Assembly: GCA_964352985.1 (NCBI GenBank)
Contig: CAYGUK010000070.1
Location: 1 to 20,838 of the forward strand
Origin: CAYGUK01 sp964352985
GTDB taxonomy: Bacteria > Pseudomonadota > Gammaproteobacteria > JAHCLG01
DNA: 20,838 nucleotides
Reading direction: 5' to 3'
The position numbers were made by a program, and so were the translations under genes. Positions 7,546 to 14,275 of this stretch are shown in pieces; positions within the stretch are counted from its first letter, which is position 1; every line of letters starts with the position of its first letter. Under the pieces are notes generated by a model. The model searched no databases. It was not told where the DNA came from and saw only the letters and a program-made list of their open reading frames with translations.

Positions 7546-8709
7546 TTAATCAATGTTATATTTTTCTTTCTCAACATGAATATCAGATAACAACGATGCT
7601 TTATCAGCGTTACTTGACGACTTAATGATTCTAGAACCACCTATAAGCGACTTATAAATATCAGCCAGTGAACCATTAATGGCAATTTTATTTTTTTTCT
7701 CTATTATTTCATCTGCTCTTGCTATCAAACGATTAATATGAAATAGACCTAACTCAATAATTTGTTTTGCAGCTTTATCATTTGTAAAAAATGCTCTGAG
7801 CAGTGGTTCGGTAAAAATACAGTAAATATCATGATCTTTAGAACCTTTAAAACAAGCTTCTGTTATTTTCTCAATTTTGCCATTAAATTTTGCTAAAACA
7901 TTGGAGGCCAATCCTGACATCGGCACATAGCCTTCAGCAGCTTCAATCGTGTGTTTTATTGTTTCTACACCTAACCAATTTTCACCACCAAGATCATAGA
8001 CAGGAAACTTCCATCCACCTAATTTATGAATTGAATGGTTTTTCATATAAGAAAGAGAAACGCCTTTATCAACAATGAGCGAAATGCCCGTTTTATTTTT
8101 AAAAATAGAAAAATAGGTTATTTGCCAATCAGGCATGATAATGACGTCTTTAAAATATCTTCTTGTAAAACTCATAAATTTATGCCGAGTATCTTCGAAT
8201 TCATAAGATTGCATCACTAGATTTAAATTTGAATTTTTTAAAATCGCGTCATTTATTTCTACATTTGGCAGCGCTGCATGGATGGCTTCATTAATTAAAT
8301 GCATTATAGAACTCGTCGTTTCTGCTAAATCTAATCCACTGATGAGTTCTGATTGACCTATAATGTTTAAATTATTATCTTTAATACAAATAATTCTTCT
8401 ATTGTTAATGGATACAATTCCAATATTATATATTGCAGAGATAGTTTTATTCTTGTCTTCTTGATAATTATCGATGGCGAGGTTTTTATCAGTCAGACCT
8501 TTTAATATCTCAGCTAAGTCCACATTGAAACCTTTCGCAATCGTCATTGCCATTGGAAGAGTAATACTCATATTAGCATTGATTATTTTACTTATGGTCC
8601 CGGGCGATACCTCACAGCGTCGGGCGATTTCTGTTACAGAAATTCCCTCTTTATATAAGAGTGTCTTAACATTGTTTGCAACCAACTTAAGGATTTGATC
8701 TTTATCCAT
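7546..8709 (-). CDS. XRE-family regulator fused to a GlcNAc-kinase-like (BadF/NAGK) sensor domain
   Basis: The 387-residue product has two parts. Residues about 1-72 are an XRE/Cro helix-turn-helix (VTEIARRCEVSPGTISKIIN, then LPMAMTIAKGFNVDLAEIL). Residues about 90-375 follow the BadF/BadG/N-acetylglucosamine-kinase fold; the best landmark is GGWKFPVYDLGGENWLGVE (231-249), corresponding to the kinase motif GGWGxLLGDEGSGYWIGRE. The expected phosphate-1 motif (DGGGTKT) is replaced by NIGIVSINNRR (about 95-105). The phosphate-2 GTGS region reads VDKGVSLS (213-220), so catalysis is unlikely. I infer a ligand-sensing repressor or activator, analogous to NagC/Mlc (HTH plus ROK kinase fold) but built from a different kinase family. 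It is convergent with the NagA-like operon, ending 46 bp from the transporter gene. Confidence 0.78.
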   Translation of the reverse strand: MDKDQILKLVANNVKTLLYKEGISVTEIARRCEVSPGTISKIINANMSITLPMAMTIAKGFNVDLAEILKGLTDKNLAIDNYQEDKNKTISAIYNIGIVSINNRRIICIKDNNLNIIGQSELISGLDLAETTSSIMHLINEAIHAALPNVEINDAILKNSNLNLVMQSYEFEDTRHKFMSFTRRYFKDVIIMPDWQITYFSIFKNKTGISLIVDKGVSLSYMKNHSIHKLGGWKFPVYDLGGENWLGVETIKHTIEAAEGYVPMSGLASNVLAKFNGKIEKITEACFKGSKDHDIYCIFTEPLLRAFFTNDKAAKQIIELGLFHINRLIARADEIIEKKNKIAINGSLADIYKSLIGGSRIIKSSSNADKASLLSDIHVEKEKYNID

Positions 8710-8779
8710 AAATACTGACTCGTAATGACATATCTATCTGAACAATAGACTAAAAATAACATATTCTCTTTAGTTTAGC

Positions 8780-8838
8780 TTGACAAAATTTCTTAAAGTA
8801 AGTAATATGTATTCATTATAATCGTTTCCTATAGGAAA
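8780..8838 (+). promoter_or_regulatory. Strong plus-strand promoter with palindromic operator-like site
   Basis: TTGACA (8780-8785), a 17-bp spacer and TAATAT (8803-8808) form a near-consensus promoter; a TATAAT lies at 8817-8822. The perfect 14-bp palindrome TTTCCTATAGGAAA (8825-8838) covers the likely start of transcription. On the other strand TTGTCA overlaps the same -35, with TATGTT 17 bp on, which could drive the XRE-kinase regulator. The arrangement suggests divergent, possibly autoregulated promoters. Confidence 0.55.
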
Positions 8839-8884
8839 TATCGTAAGATTTAAATATTGGAATAAAGGGCATCAATATTTCTAT

Positions 8885-9055
8885 ATGTCCAACATTATGG
8901 AGAATGAACATAGCATGGAGCATTTTACTTTCTGGCTTAATCCCAACCAAATTCCATTAAAATCAAAATCACATATTATTAAACAATTAAAGACAGTTAA
9001 TTGTTTGGGCATGTTTAAATTTAAACATGTCATTAGTTTTAGTCTCTATTATTAG
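8885..9055 (+). CDS. Small hypothetical ORF, 56 aa
   Basis: An ATG-initiated frame downstream of the promoter at 8780. The product contains EHFTFWLNPNQIPLKSKSHI and a basic C-terminal part. I do not recognise it. Inside the frame are two inverted repeats: AAACAATTAA/TTAATTGTTT (8981-8990 with 8997-9006) and the perfect 20-bp palindrome at 9010-9029. They argue that the transcript is structured and that this may be regulatory rather than protein-coding. No clear ribosome binding site precedes the ATG at 8885; the ATG at 8897 is an alternative. Confidence 0.25.
   Translation: MSNIMENEHSMEHFTFWLNPNQIPLKSKSHIIKQLKTVNCLGMFKFKHVISFSLYY
9010..9029. repeat. Perfect 20-bp palindrome
   Basis: CATGTTTAAATTTAAACATG reads identically on both strands. 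Together with the 10-bp hairpin 8981-9006 immediately upstream it forms two consecutive stem structures ahead of the small ORF at 9075. It may be an operator or RNA hairpin that blocks translation. Confidence 0.5.
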
Positions 9056-9074
9056 AAATGGATGTATCTATATC

Positions 9075-9275
9075 ATGAATATACTAAATGAAGATTTACA
9101 ATTAAGTCATAATAATGTGACTAAAGAAGATAGACTTGCTTATGAACGAGCAATCCAAGAGATTACTGAATTACAAATACTACTTGAAAATGCCCATCGC
9201 AAAGCACGGCATTTCGCTCATCGATTATTCGGTCATTCTAATAACGAAACAAATTTGAAAAAACAAATGTATTAA
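9075..9275 (+). CDS. Small hypothetical helical protein, 66 aa
   Basis: The frame is open from an ATG at 9027, but ATG at 9075 (MNILNEDLQLSHNNVTKEDR) begins the part that looks like protein. From about residue 15 the product is a charged, continuous helix (EDRLAYERAIQEITELQILL, ENAHRKARHFAHRLFGHSNN), suggesting a small coiled-coil or helical hairpin. There is no signal peptide or membrane segment. I do not recognise a family. It sits downstream of the 8780 promoter and the palindromes. No clear Shine-Dalgarno sequence is visible. Confidence 0.4.
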   Translation: MNILNEDLQLSHNNVTKEDRLAYERAIQEITELQILLENAHRKARHFAHRLFGHSNNETNLKKQMY

Positions 9276-9291
9276 TTTAAACGCTGTTTAC

Positions 9292-9495
9292 TTAGATTCC
9301 GCGTGATAACCGTAAATTACGCTGGGATTTAGCACATTTATGCTGTTTCAATATGATGAGCTGATTGCCATCCCCACCGTAAAAAGCGACAACATCTCCT
9401 GGTGCAATATTGCCTGGGGCAAAGACACCATGGCGAACATCGTAGTTTCTCAATCGAATATTTATAAATAGTATCACAGTGTTGTCCTTTAACAT
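9292..9495 (-). pseudogene. Short frame, possibly the start of a SET-like domain
   Basis: A 67-codon frame overlapping the end of the ankyrin gene by 7 bp in another register. The central part, RHGVFAPGNIAPGDVVAFYGG, has the spacing of the first strands of a SET domain (GVFA..dI..GevV..Y.G), after which the frame ends abruptly in a basic tail (QRNLRLSRGI). No SET catalytic block (NHxC) is present. It may be a truncated domain of the upstream ankyrin gene separated by a frameshift, or unrelated coding. The resemblance rests on about 20 residues. Confidence 0.25.
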
Positions 9496-9815
9496 AAAAT
9501 TTCAATCGGAATGTTTTTTTCAAGTGCCAATGACAAAACCTTTTCAGTAATTTTGGCTCCGGCATTTATCAAAACTTTACACATTAATAAAGCGTCTTGA
9601 TAGTGACTAAAATTTTGTAAAAGACATATTTCTAATGAGTTTTCAGAAATAGTTGCCCCAAGTAATAATAATGTTTCAACAACTTCATGATTGCCAGCTT
9701 TAATGGCTAACTCTAAAGATTGACGTGATGGCAAGTTGTGTTTTGAGAGTGCTTTTCTTATCAAGATAATATCATTTAAAATAAGGGCATCATCTAGCGT
9801 CATTTGGTCAACCAT
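9489..9815 (-). CDS. Small ankyrin-repeat protein
   Basis: The 108-residue product contains two or three ankyrin-like helix pairs. The clearest is SLELAIKAGNHEVVETLLLLGA (about 33-54); a second is the degenerate block ending in MCKVLINAGAKITEKVLSLA (about 79-98). Such repeats mediate protein-protein contacts. In intracellular bacteria they are common in secreted effectors, but no secretion signal can be recognised here. The protein is short, and the next frame downstream continues in another register, so the gene may be truncated by a frameshift near 9490. The ATG at 9813-9815 has no strong ribosome binding site; Met5 is an alternative. Confidence 0.6.
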   Translation of the reverse strand: MVDQMTLDDALILNDIILIRKALSKHNLPSRQSLELAIKAGNHEVVETLLLLGATISENSLEICLLQNFSHYQDALLMCKVLINAGAKITEKVLSLALEKNIPIEILC

Positions 9816-9939
9816 TTTGTTATTATTGATTCGTTTTCTTTATTTATTAAAATATTTTTACGGTTTGATAAGAATCTATCAATTATATTAAATATACTTT
9901 CAAAAAAATCTTTTCTGAAAATATTTAAATTTCATATTT

Positions 9940-10080
9940 TAATTATGCGCCATCGGGGTGTTGGTTTATAAGTCCCGGAAAGGCAACAATTGACTAGTTA
10001 TCTATCATGAAAAATAATGATTATATCATTTTTAACGTATTTTTCTCATGATTTCAGATACAACACCCCAGACATAATTA
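9940..10080. repeat. 141-bp nested inverted-repeat element (MITE-like or structured RNA)
   Basis: Three nested pairs share one centre: TAATTATG/CATAATTA (9940-9947 with 10073-10080), GGGGTGTTG/CAACACCCC (9955-9963 with 10061-10069), and ATCATGAAAAATA/TATTTTT-CT-CATGAT (10004-10016 with 10038-10052). A central AATGA/TCATT hairpin lies at 10016-10030. The GC-rich 9-mers stand out from the AT-rich surroundings. Flanking TAATTAT occurs in direct orientation on both sides. No coding frame is visible. It could be a small non-autonomous mobile element or a structured RNA. Confidence 0.5.
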
Positions 10081-10623
10081 TCGTCGCTTTTTCACAAGGC
10101 GAATTTTTGGAAAGAGCGGGTATGGTGGTTGGAGCAATAATTTGTAATTAATCTTTTCGATAACAAATTTATTTATTATGTGAAATCACCATTCAATATA
10201 GCAATAACGCTGTCTCGTTTTCAAGATTAGAGAACTTTATTTATGGAAAAATTTCATTTTTAAATATGCCAGCATCATTCATAAAAGACCAACAAACCTT
10301 ACAATAAAAGTTGCAGCAAGTTAATCAATTAATAATTCATCTATATCATAGATATGAATTAATTTTATAACTTAAATCTGATGAATGACTTCGCAGAGGA
10401 ATGTATATAATATATCACCAAGTATTCCTCATTAATCATTATCTTCTATAACGCCTTTACGATTTAAAAAGAGTAGCGGTAACAGAGATAGTCATTTTTC
10501 AAATTACAATTCTATTTTTGAGTAGTCTTACTAATTGGCGGGTGCCAGAATCCATAAAAATTATCTAAATAAAAAAGCGTGATCAAAATTATTCAATTTA
10601 CTACTTTTAATTATCTAATTAAT
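10081..10623. other. Non-coding stretch with two inverted repeats
   Basis: No credible gene is seen on either strand. It contains an imperfect hairpin AATTCATCTAT/ATAGATATGAATT (10334-10344 with 10348-10360, 2-nt bulge) and GAGGAAT/ATTCCTC (10396-10402 with 10424-10430). The rest is AT-rich sequence with frequent stops. It separates the ankyrin gene from the exporter gene, both on the minus strand, and may contain remains of lost genes. Confidence 0.4.
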
Positions 10624-11784
10624 TTAATTTACACGATTAAGATAACTCGCGATAAATGCAAGCATTGCTAACCCACATAACAATATTGCAAAATTTAATG
10701 TCGTTACTACCAAACTACCAATAATACTTGTCGTCATTGTTCCACCAAGAAATGACATAAAATTAAATCCAGCAGAAGCACTACCAGCAAGATTTTTAGG
10801 GCTTGATGATAATGCGACTGCGCTCGCGCTTGGACGTATTAAACCGATGCCTAAGGTGGCTATTAACATTGGTATCATGAAGGTGAAAATATTAGCTGTG
10901 ATTAATAAATTTAAGACTAACATTAATAAACCACCGGCTAAGATTAGACAAGTGCCATTAGTTAACAATCCATCTAAGCCAATTTTTTTTGCTATTCTGG
11001 GAGCAAAAACAGATATGATAAATATTGAAATAGCATTACAACCCAGAATGAGACCAAATGCCATTAAAGAGAAGCGCCATTTCTGGATAATTAATATTGG
11101 TGCTAATGAGAAAAAACTAAATAAGGCACCATAAGAGCATGCGCTAATAAAGCATGATTTAAAATAGGTTTTATTTTTTAACAATGCCTGATAATTTGCT
11201 ATTATTTGTTTGAATTTTAGAGCAGAATAATTTTTTTCAACAATTGTTTCATGTAAAACAGTTGTTGCAATCAATAAATAAAAAATGCCAAGACATAGTA
11301 AAAAGAAAAAACTACCTTGCCAACCTAACCACTCTGTTAATACACTACCAAAAATTGGCGCGAGGGCAGGGCATATGCCAATAATTGCCATGATCGTACT
11401 GGTGGCGATAACTAATTTTTCTTGAGTATAAACATCTCGAGCAATAGCTAATGTTGTAACGATAGCACTACATGCCCCAATTGCTTGAAAAAACCGACCC
11501 ACTAGTAACACATAAAAATGTTGCGAAAATAAAATTAATAAACTGGCAGAGCTAAATATAATAAGCCCAACTATAAGTATTGGTTTACGACCAAAGCGAT
11601 CCAGTAATGGTCCATAGAATGATTGTGCGAGAGCTAATCCGAATAAAGCAAAACTGAGAATTAATCCCGTGTGTTGGGTATGAAACACCGTCGCAATTTT
11701 TGGTAAGGCTGCTAAAAAGATATCATTTGAAAATGGCACGATAATACAAACACTCAGTATTAGGATTAATTTATAATTTTTCAT
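10624..11784 (-). CDS. Bcr/CflA-family multidrug efflux MFS transporter
   Basis: The 386-residue product has 12 transmembrane segments of the major facilitator superfamily. Signature features of the Bcr/CflA drug:proton antiporter group are an N-terminal SNDIFLAALPKIATVFH, the MFS loop motif YGPLLDRFGRKPIL (loop 2-3), RFFQAIGACSAIVTTLAIAR in helix 4, and ICPALAPIFGS (antiporter motif C region, helix 5). It probably exports small hydrophobic compounds using the proton gradient. The longer frame to 11895 was rejected: ATG at 11782-11784 (MKNYKLIL) has GGAG 9 nt upstream, and the promoter -10 (TATAAT, 11819-11824) lies inside the longer frame. It is divergent from a PadR regulator that likely represses it. 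Confidence 0.9.
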   Translation of the reverse strand: MKNYKLILILSVCIIVPFSNDIFLAALPKIATVFHTQHTGLILSFALFGLALAQSFYGPLLDRFGRKPILIVGLIIFSSASLLILFSQHFYVLLVGRFFQAIGACSAIVTTLAIARDVYTQEKLVIATSTIMAIIGICPALAPIFGSVLTEWLGWQGSFFFLLCLGIFYLLIATTVLHETIVEKNYSALKFKQIIANYQALLKNKTYFKSCFISACSYGALFSFFSLAPILIIQKWRFSLMAFGLILGCNAISIFIISVFAPRIAKKIGLDGLLTNGTCLILAGGLLMLVLNLLITANIFTFMIPMLIATLGIGLIRPSASAVALSSSPKNLAGSASAGFNFMSFLGGTMTTSIIGSLVVTTLNFAILLCGLAMLAFIASYLNRVN

Positions 11785-11818
11785 TTTAAATAACTCCAAA
11801 AGCTTTCTATGCTTAAGG

Positions 11819-11863
11819 ATTATAGCATCGTCACAACAGGTTGCAACAACGGGTTGCAGCAAC
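11819..11863 (-). promoter_or_regulatory. Exporter promoter overlapped by GTTGC-type operator repeats
   Basis: On the minus strand TATAAT (11819-11824) is preceded, 16 bp upstream, by TTGCAA (11841-11846). On the plus strand the same region carries a tandem repeat, GGTTGCAACAAC (11839-11850) and GGTTGCAGCAAC (11852-11863). GTTGCAAC is itself palindromic. The repeats cover the -35 box, as expected for a repressor site; the adjacent PadR protein is the obvious candidate. Confidence 0.6.
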
Positions 11864-11929
11864 TTTGAATTCAAGCTATGATGAGTTTTAATCACATTTT
11901 AATTCAATTAGTTAGCGGAAATGAGATAA

Positions 11930-12475
11930 ATGCTTAAGAAAATTCACTTAACAAAAAGTGCTTATGTCTTGCTAGGTAAACTAAGTAAACAAGCCATGTC
12001 TGGTTATCAATTAAAACAATTGATGGCTAAAATAGGGCGATTTTATTGGTCAGAGAGTAATGCCCAAATCTATCCGATTTTGAAGAAAATGGAGCAGCAA
12101 GGGTTAGTGAACTCAGCCATTGATCCTGAGAGCGGTGGTCGGCAGACGCGCATTTATACTATCACAGATTTAGGTATGCAATATTTATTAGAGTGGATGC
12201 GTTCACAGACAGAAGCGACCCCGTATCGTGAAGAAATATTGTTAAAATTATCAACCGCACAACATTTATCAAAAAAAGAACTAAAAAATATGTTGTCTCA
12301 ATATCAGCAGGATATAGAATCACAACTTGCAGATTTACAAATTGTATTGGAACATATTAAAGAAGATCATAAGGACATGTCTGATCAAAAATATTTAGTA
12401 ATAATTTATGATCAAGTTCAAGATATTCTGAAGGCAAAATTAAAATGGTGCCAAAGAACAATTAGCAAACTATAA
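11930..12475 (+). CDS. PadR-family transcriptional regulator
   Basis: The 181-residue product has the PadR winged helix at residues about 8-85. Landmarks are AYVLLGKLSKQAMSGYQLKQ, the segment FYWSESNAQIYPILKKMEQQGLV typical of recognition helix and turn, and the wing GGRQTRIYTITDLG. A C-terminal helical, Vir-like dimerisation region (about 95-178, rich in Gln, Glu and Lys) follows, as in the two-domain PadR subfamily. These proteins usually repress a neighbouring efflux or detoxification gene and are released by binding the toxic compound. Here it is transcribed divergently from a Bcr/CflA exporter, whose promoter carries tandem GTTGCAAC-type repeats. The role as exporter repressor is inferred from this context. 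Confidence 0.9.
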   Translation: MLKKIHLTKSAYVLLGKLSKQAMSGYQLKQLMAKIGRFYWSESNAQIYPILKKMEQQGLVNSAIDPESGGRQTRIYTITDLGMQYLLEWMRSQTEATPYREEILLKLSTAQHLSKKELKNMLSQYQQDIESQLADLQIVLEHIKEDHKDMSDQKYLVIIYDQVQDILKAKLKWCQRTISKL

Positions 12476-12495
12476 TAGTCAATAATTCTGAAAAA

Positions 12496-13317
12496 GTGGA
12501 TAGAACAATGGAATGTTTAAGTTTTTGTTTGGCAGAGAGTATCAAGATTACGCAAGCTGAGAAAGCCATAAAAACGCAAGGTGGCTATAGTTGCACGCGA
12601 TATCGCGAGCTTCTTTCAATCAACCTCAAGCATAAAGATCAATATTGCTTTATATTTAAAAATGGCACGGTTGTAATGTGGAATATTAAACGTTATCAAA
12701 CTGATCATGTTCTCCCATTTTTAACTGATGCTTTAATTAATCCATTACAGACTATTCAACGAGATTACTATAGTTATCGCTATGGTAATACCACCAAAAT
12801 TGAACCTCATGATTATTTTAATGTTGAGTGTATAACGTTAGAAGAAGATGACCGTGATTTAATTTTAGCATTATCATATGGCTTATCAGCTTCGATAAAA
12901 CTAAATCACTTTGAGCATGTCATTGATAATTTGATCACTCATTCTAATCCGATGCTCCAAAAACTAGCGAACAAAACAAAACTATTAGTTAATCGTAAAT
13001 CAATAATGCAGATTTTAGGGATTATTATAGCAACTAAAAGTGATATTAATTTAACAAGTAATTTTGCTTACCAACCAAAGTTCATTTGGTTGCATCCTAA
13101 TCTCGAAGAATACTATATAATGATTGAAAAATACCTTGATATCTCAAAAAGAGCAAAGACACTGAATTATAGAATTGATACTTTAAATGAATCATTTTTA
13201 TTATTTGAGAGTTATTTGCAAAATCAACATTCCCATTTCTTAGAAATTATTATCATTGTATTAATAGTCATAGAAATTATTTTTAATGTGATTAATTTGC
13301 ATTTTACTATTTTTTAG
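12496..13317 (+). CDS. RMD1/YagE-family (DUF155) protein with C-terminal membrane anchor
   Basis: The 269-273 residue product matches the RMD1/DUF155 layout. It starts with a strand-rich segment including FIFKNGTVVMWNIK, then YSYRYGNTTKIEPHDYFNV and DRDLILALSYGLSASIKLNHFE. The C-terminal half has LLVNRKSIMQILGIIIATKS, INLTSNFAYQPKFIW and RAKTLNYRIDTLNESFLLFE, and ends in one transmembrane segment (about HFLEIIIIVLIVIEIIFNV). Bacterial members are of unknown biochemical function; eukaryotic relatives are mitochondrial membrane proteins involved in translation or meiosis. ATG at 12508 (MECLSFCL) is a better start than the GTG at 12496, though both lack a strong ribosome binding site. It lies 20-32 bp after padR on the same strand, so co-transcription is likely. 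Confidence 0.82.
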   Translation: MDRTMECLSFCLAESIKITQAEKAIKTQGGYSCTRYRELLSINLKHKDQYCFIFKNGTVVMWNIKRYQTDHVLPFLTDALINPLQTIQRDYYSYRYGNTTKIEPHDYFNVECITLEEDDRDLILALSYGLSASIKLNHFEHVIDNLITHSNPMLQKLANKTKLLVNRKSIMQILGIIIATKSDINLTSNFAYQPKFIWLHPNLEEYYIMIEKYLDISKRAKTLNYRIDTLNESFLLFESYLQNQHSHFLEIIIIVLIVIEIIFNVINLHFTIF

Positions 13318-13389
13318 CAATGATGTTAAACATTGTTAACTAAGCATTAATATGCGCGAATAATTCTCTAATATAATTTATAACACTAA

Positions 13390-13755
13390 ATGTATATAGA
13401 AATGTTTAATTTGATCTTTTTTAGAGATATTTTATTAGATTTCAGAACGGGTCTATAAGTTAATACATATCTTCTAATTATAATTTGGCAGGGCTTAACG
13501 GCACTCGTTGCTTGGTTATCTATCATACTTATGATACTTAAAAAATCATGGCAGACTGTCTGTGATTTAGGAATCGTTGCCGCTACCATGGCGATAATTT
13601 TATATTTATTTGGTTTTCTTATTATTTGAGGCGAATGGTTTTGCATGTGGCAATCTGTTAAGTGGAATGGTAGTAATAAAGCCTCGATGTTTGTCATTAT
13701 ATTTCTATTGATTTTAATTTATTTATGTCAACCTGAAGAAAAATCGCCTCTTTAA
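13390..13755 (+). pseudogene. DUF2165 small membrane protein pseudogene
   Basis: Plus-strand translation in one frame gives a recognisable DUF2165 integral membrane protein interrupted by TAA (13456-13458) and TGA (13627-13629). The text is MYIEMFNLIFFRDILLDFRT.., then YLLIIIWQGLTALVAWLSII, DLGIVAATMAIILYLFGFLI, stop, GEWFCMWQSVKWNGSNKASM and a last hydrophobic segment ending QPEEKSPL. The block GFLxIGGEWFxMWQSxxWNG is the family hallmark and the TGA replaces the first Gly. The N-terminal helix with its usual MDTTFP-type segment is missing. The family has no established function. A minus-strand frame covering most of this region is only a shadow. Confidence 0.75.
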
Positions 13756-14275
13756 ATTTTTACAACAGATATTATTAAAAAATAGAGTATTTGGTGAAGA
13801 TAAATATTCATGATTACATTTATGTTTTAGTCTGCCATAATTAGCTGTTGTGTAAGCGAAATTATAATTATTTATTAAAATATATTCGAAAGCATAAATG
13901 AGATGATGATAGCAACTTCCAATATAATTTAAAAAAATATCTTCCGTGCTATTTTATGCAAAAATTAATTATTTAAATAAATGAAATTCTTACGTTGAAA
14001 CTTGTTTGCTTAACCAGTTAATTATTTACCTTGTTTGATAATTAAAACATGATTATTAATAATAATGTTTTAGAATATTCTAAGACTTTTTATTTGTATT
14101 TTTTCCTTAAAATGCAATTTTTTTGCTGTTTTGACGTTTGATGATTTTTGTAATCTCTAGTTTGAGAAATTAAGCATCGAATTTTTCCTTGTTCTTTTGG
14201 TTTTGATCATGCGAAGGGATGTTGATAACGTTTATTAAACGATTTGTAATATTATATTAATGTTTTCATGATAGT
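13756..14275. other. Non-coding stretch with long palindrome
   Basis: No gene is seen. The main feature is a 30-bp palindrome (14043-14072): outer arms TAAAACAT/ATGTTTTA enclose the perfect palindrome ATTATTAATAAT (14052-14063), with one mismatched pair. The 3' end contains the promoter of the following gene (see 14222-14250). Confidence 0.5.
14222..14250 (+). promoter_or_regulatory. Promoter with inverted repeat in the spacer
   Basis: TTGATA (14222-14227), a 17-bp spacer and TGTAAT (14245-14250). The spacer is largely occupied by CGTTTATTAAACG (14229-14241), an inverted repeat with a 3-nt centre, placed as a repressor site would be. Transcription would start about 20 nt before the ATG at 14276. 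Confidence 0.5.

Noticed and set aside
9338..9565. Minus-strand frame rich in Cys, Arg and Trp
   Set aside because: Third register over the ankyrin/SET-like region; composition is atypical and no start signal is seen.
10847..11134. Plus-strand open frame inside the exporter gene
   Set aside because: Antisense shadow of the MFS transporter coding sequence; no start signal and basic, low-complexity translation.
11785..11895. N-terminal extension of the exporter frame
   Set aside because: It would place the TATAAT promoter and operator repeats inside the gene; ATG at 11784 has a good ribosome binding site and matches family length.
13386..13697. Minus-strand open frame of about 100 codons
   Set aside because: It is the complement of the DUF2165 pseudogene, whose plus-strand translation is clearly the homologous one.
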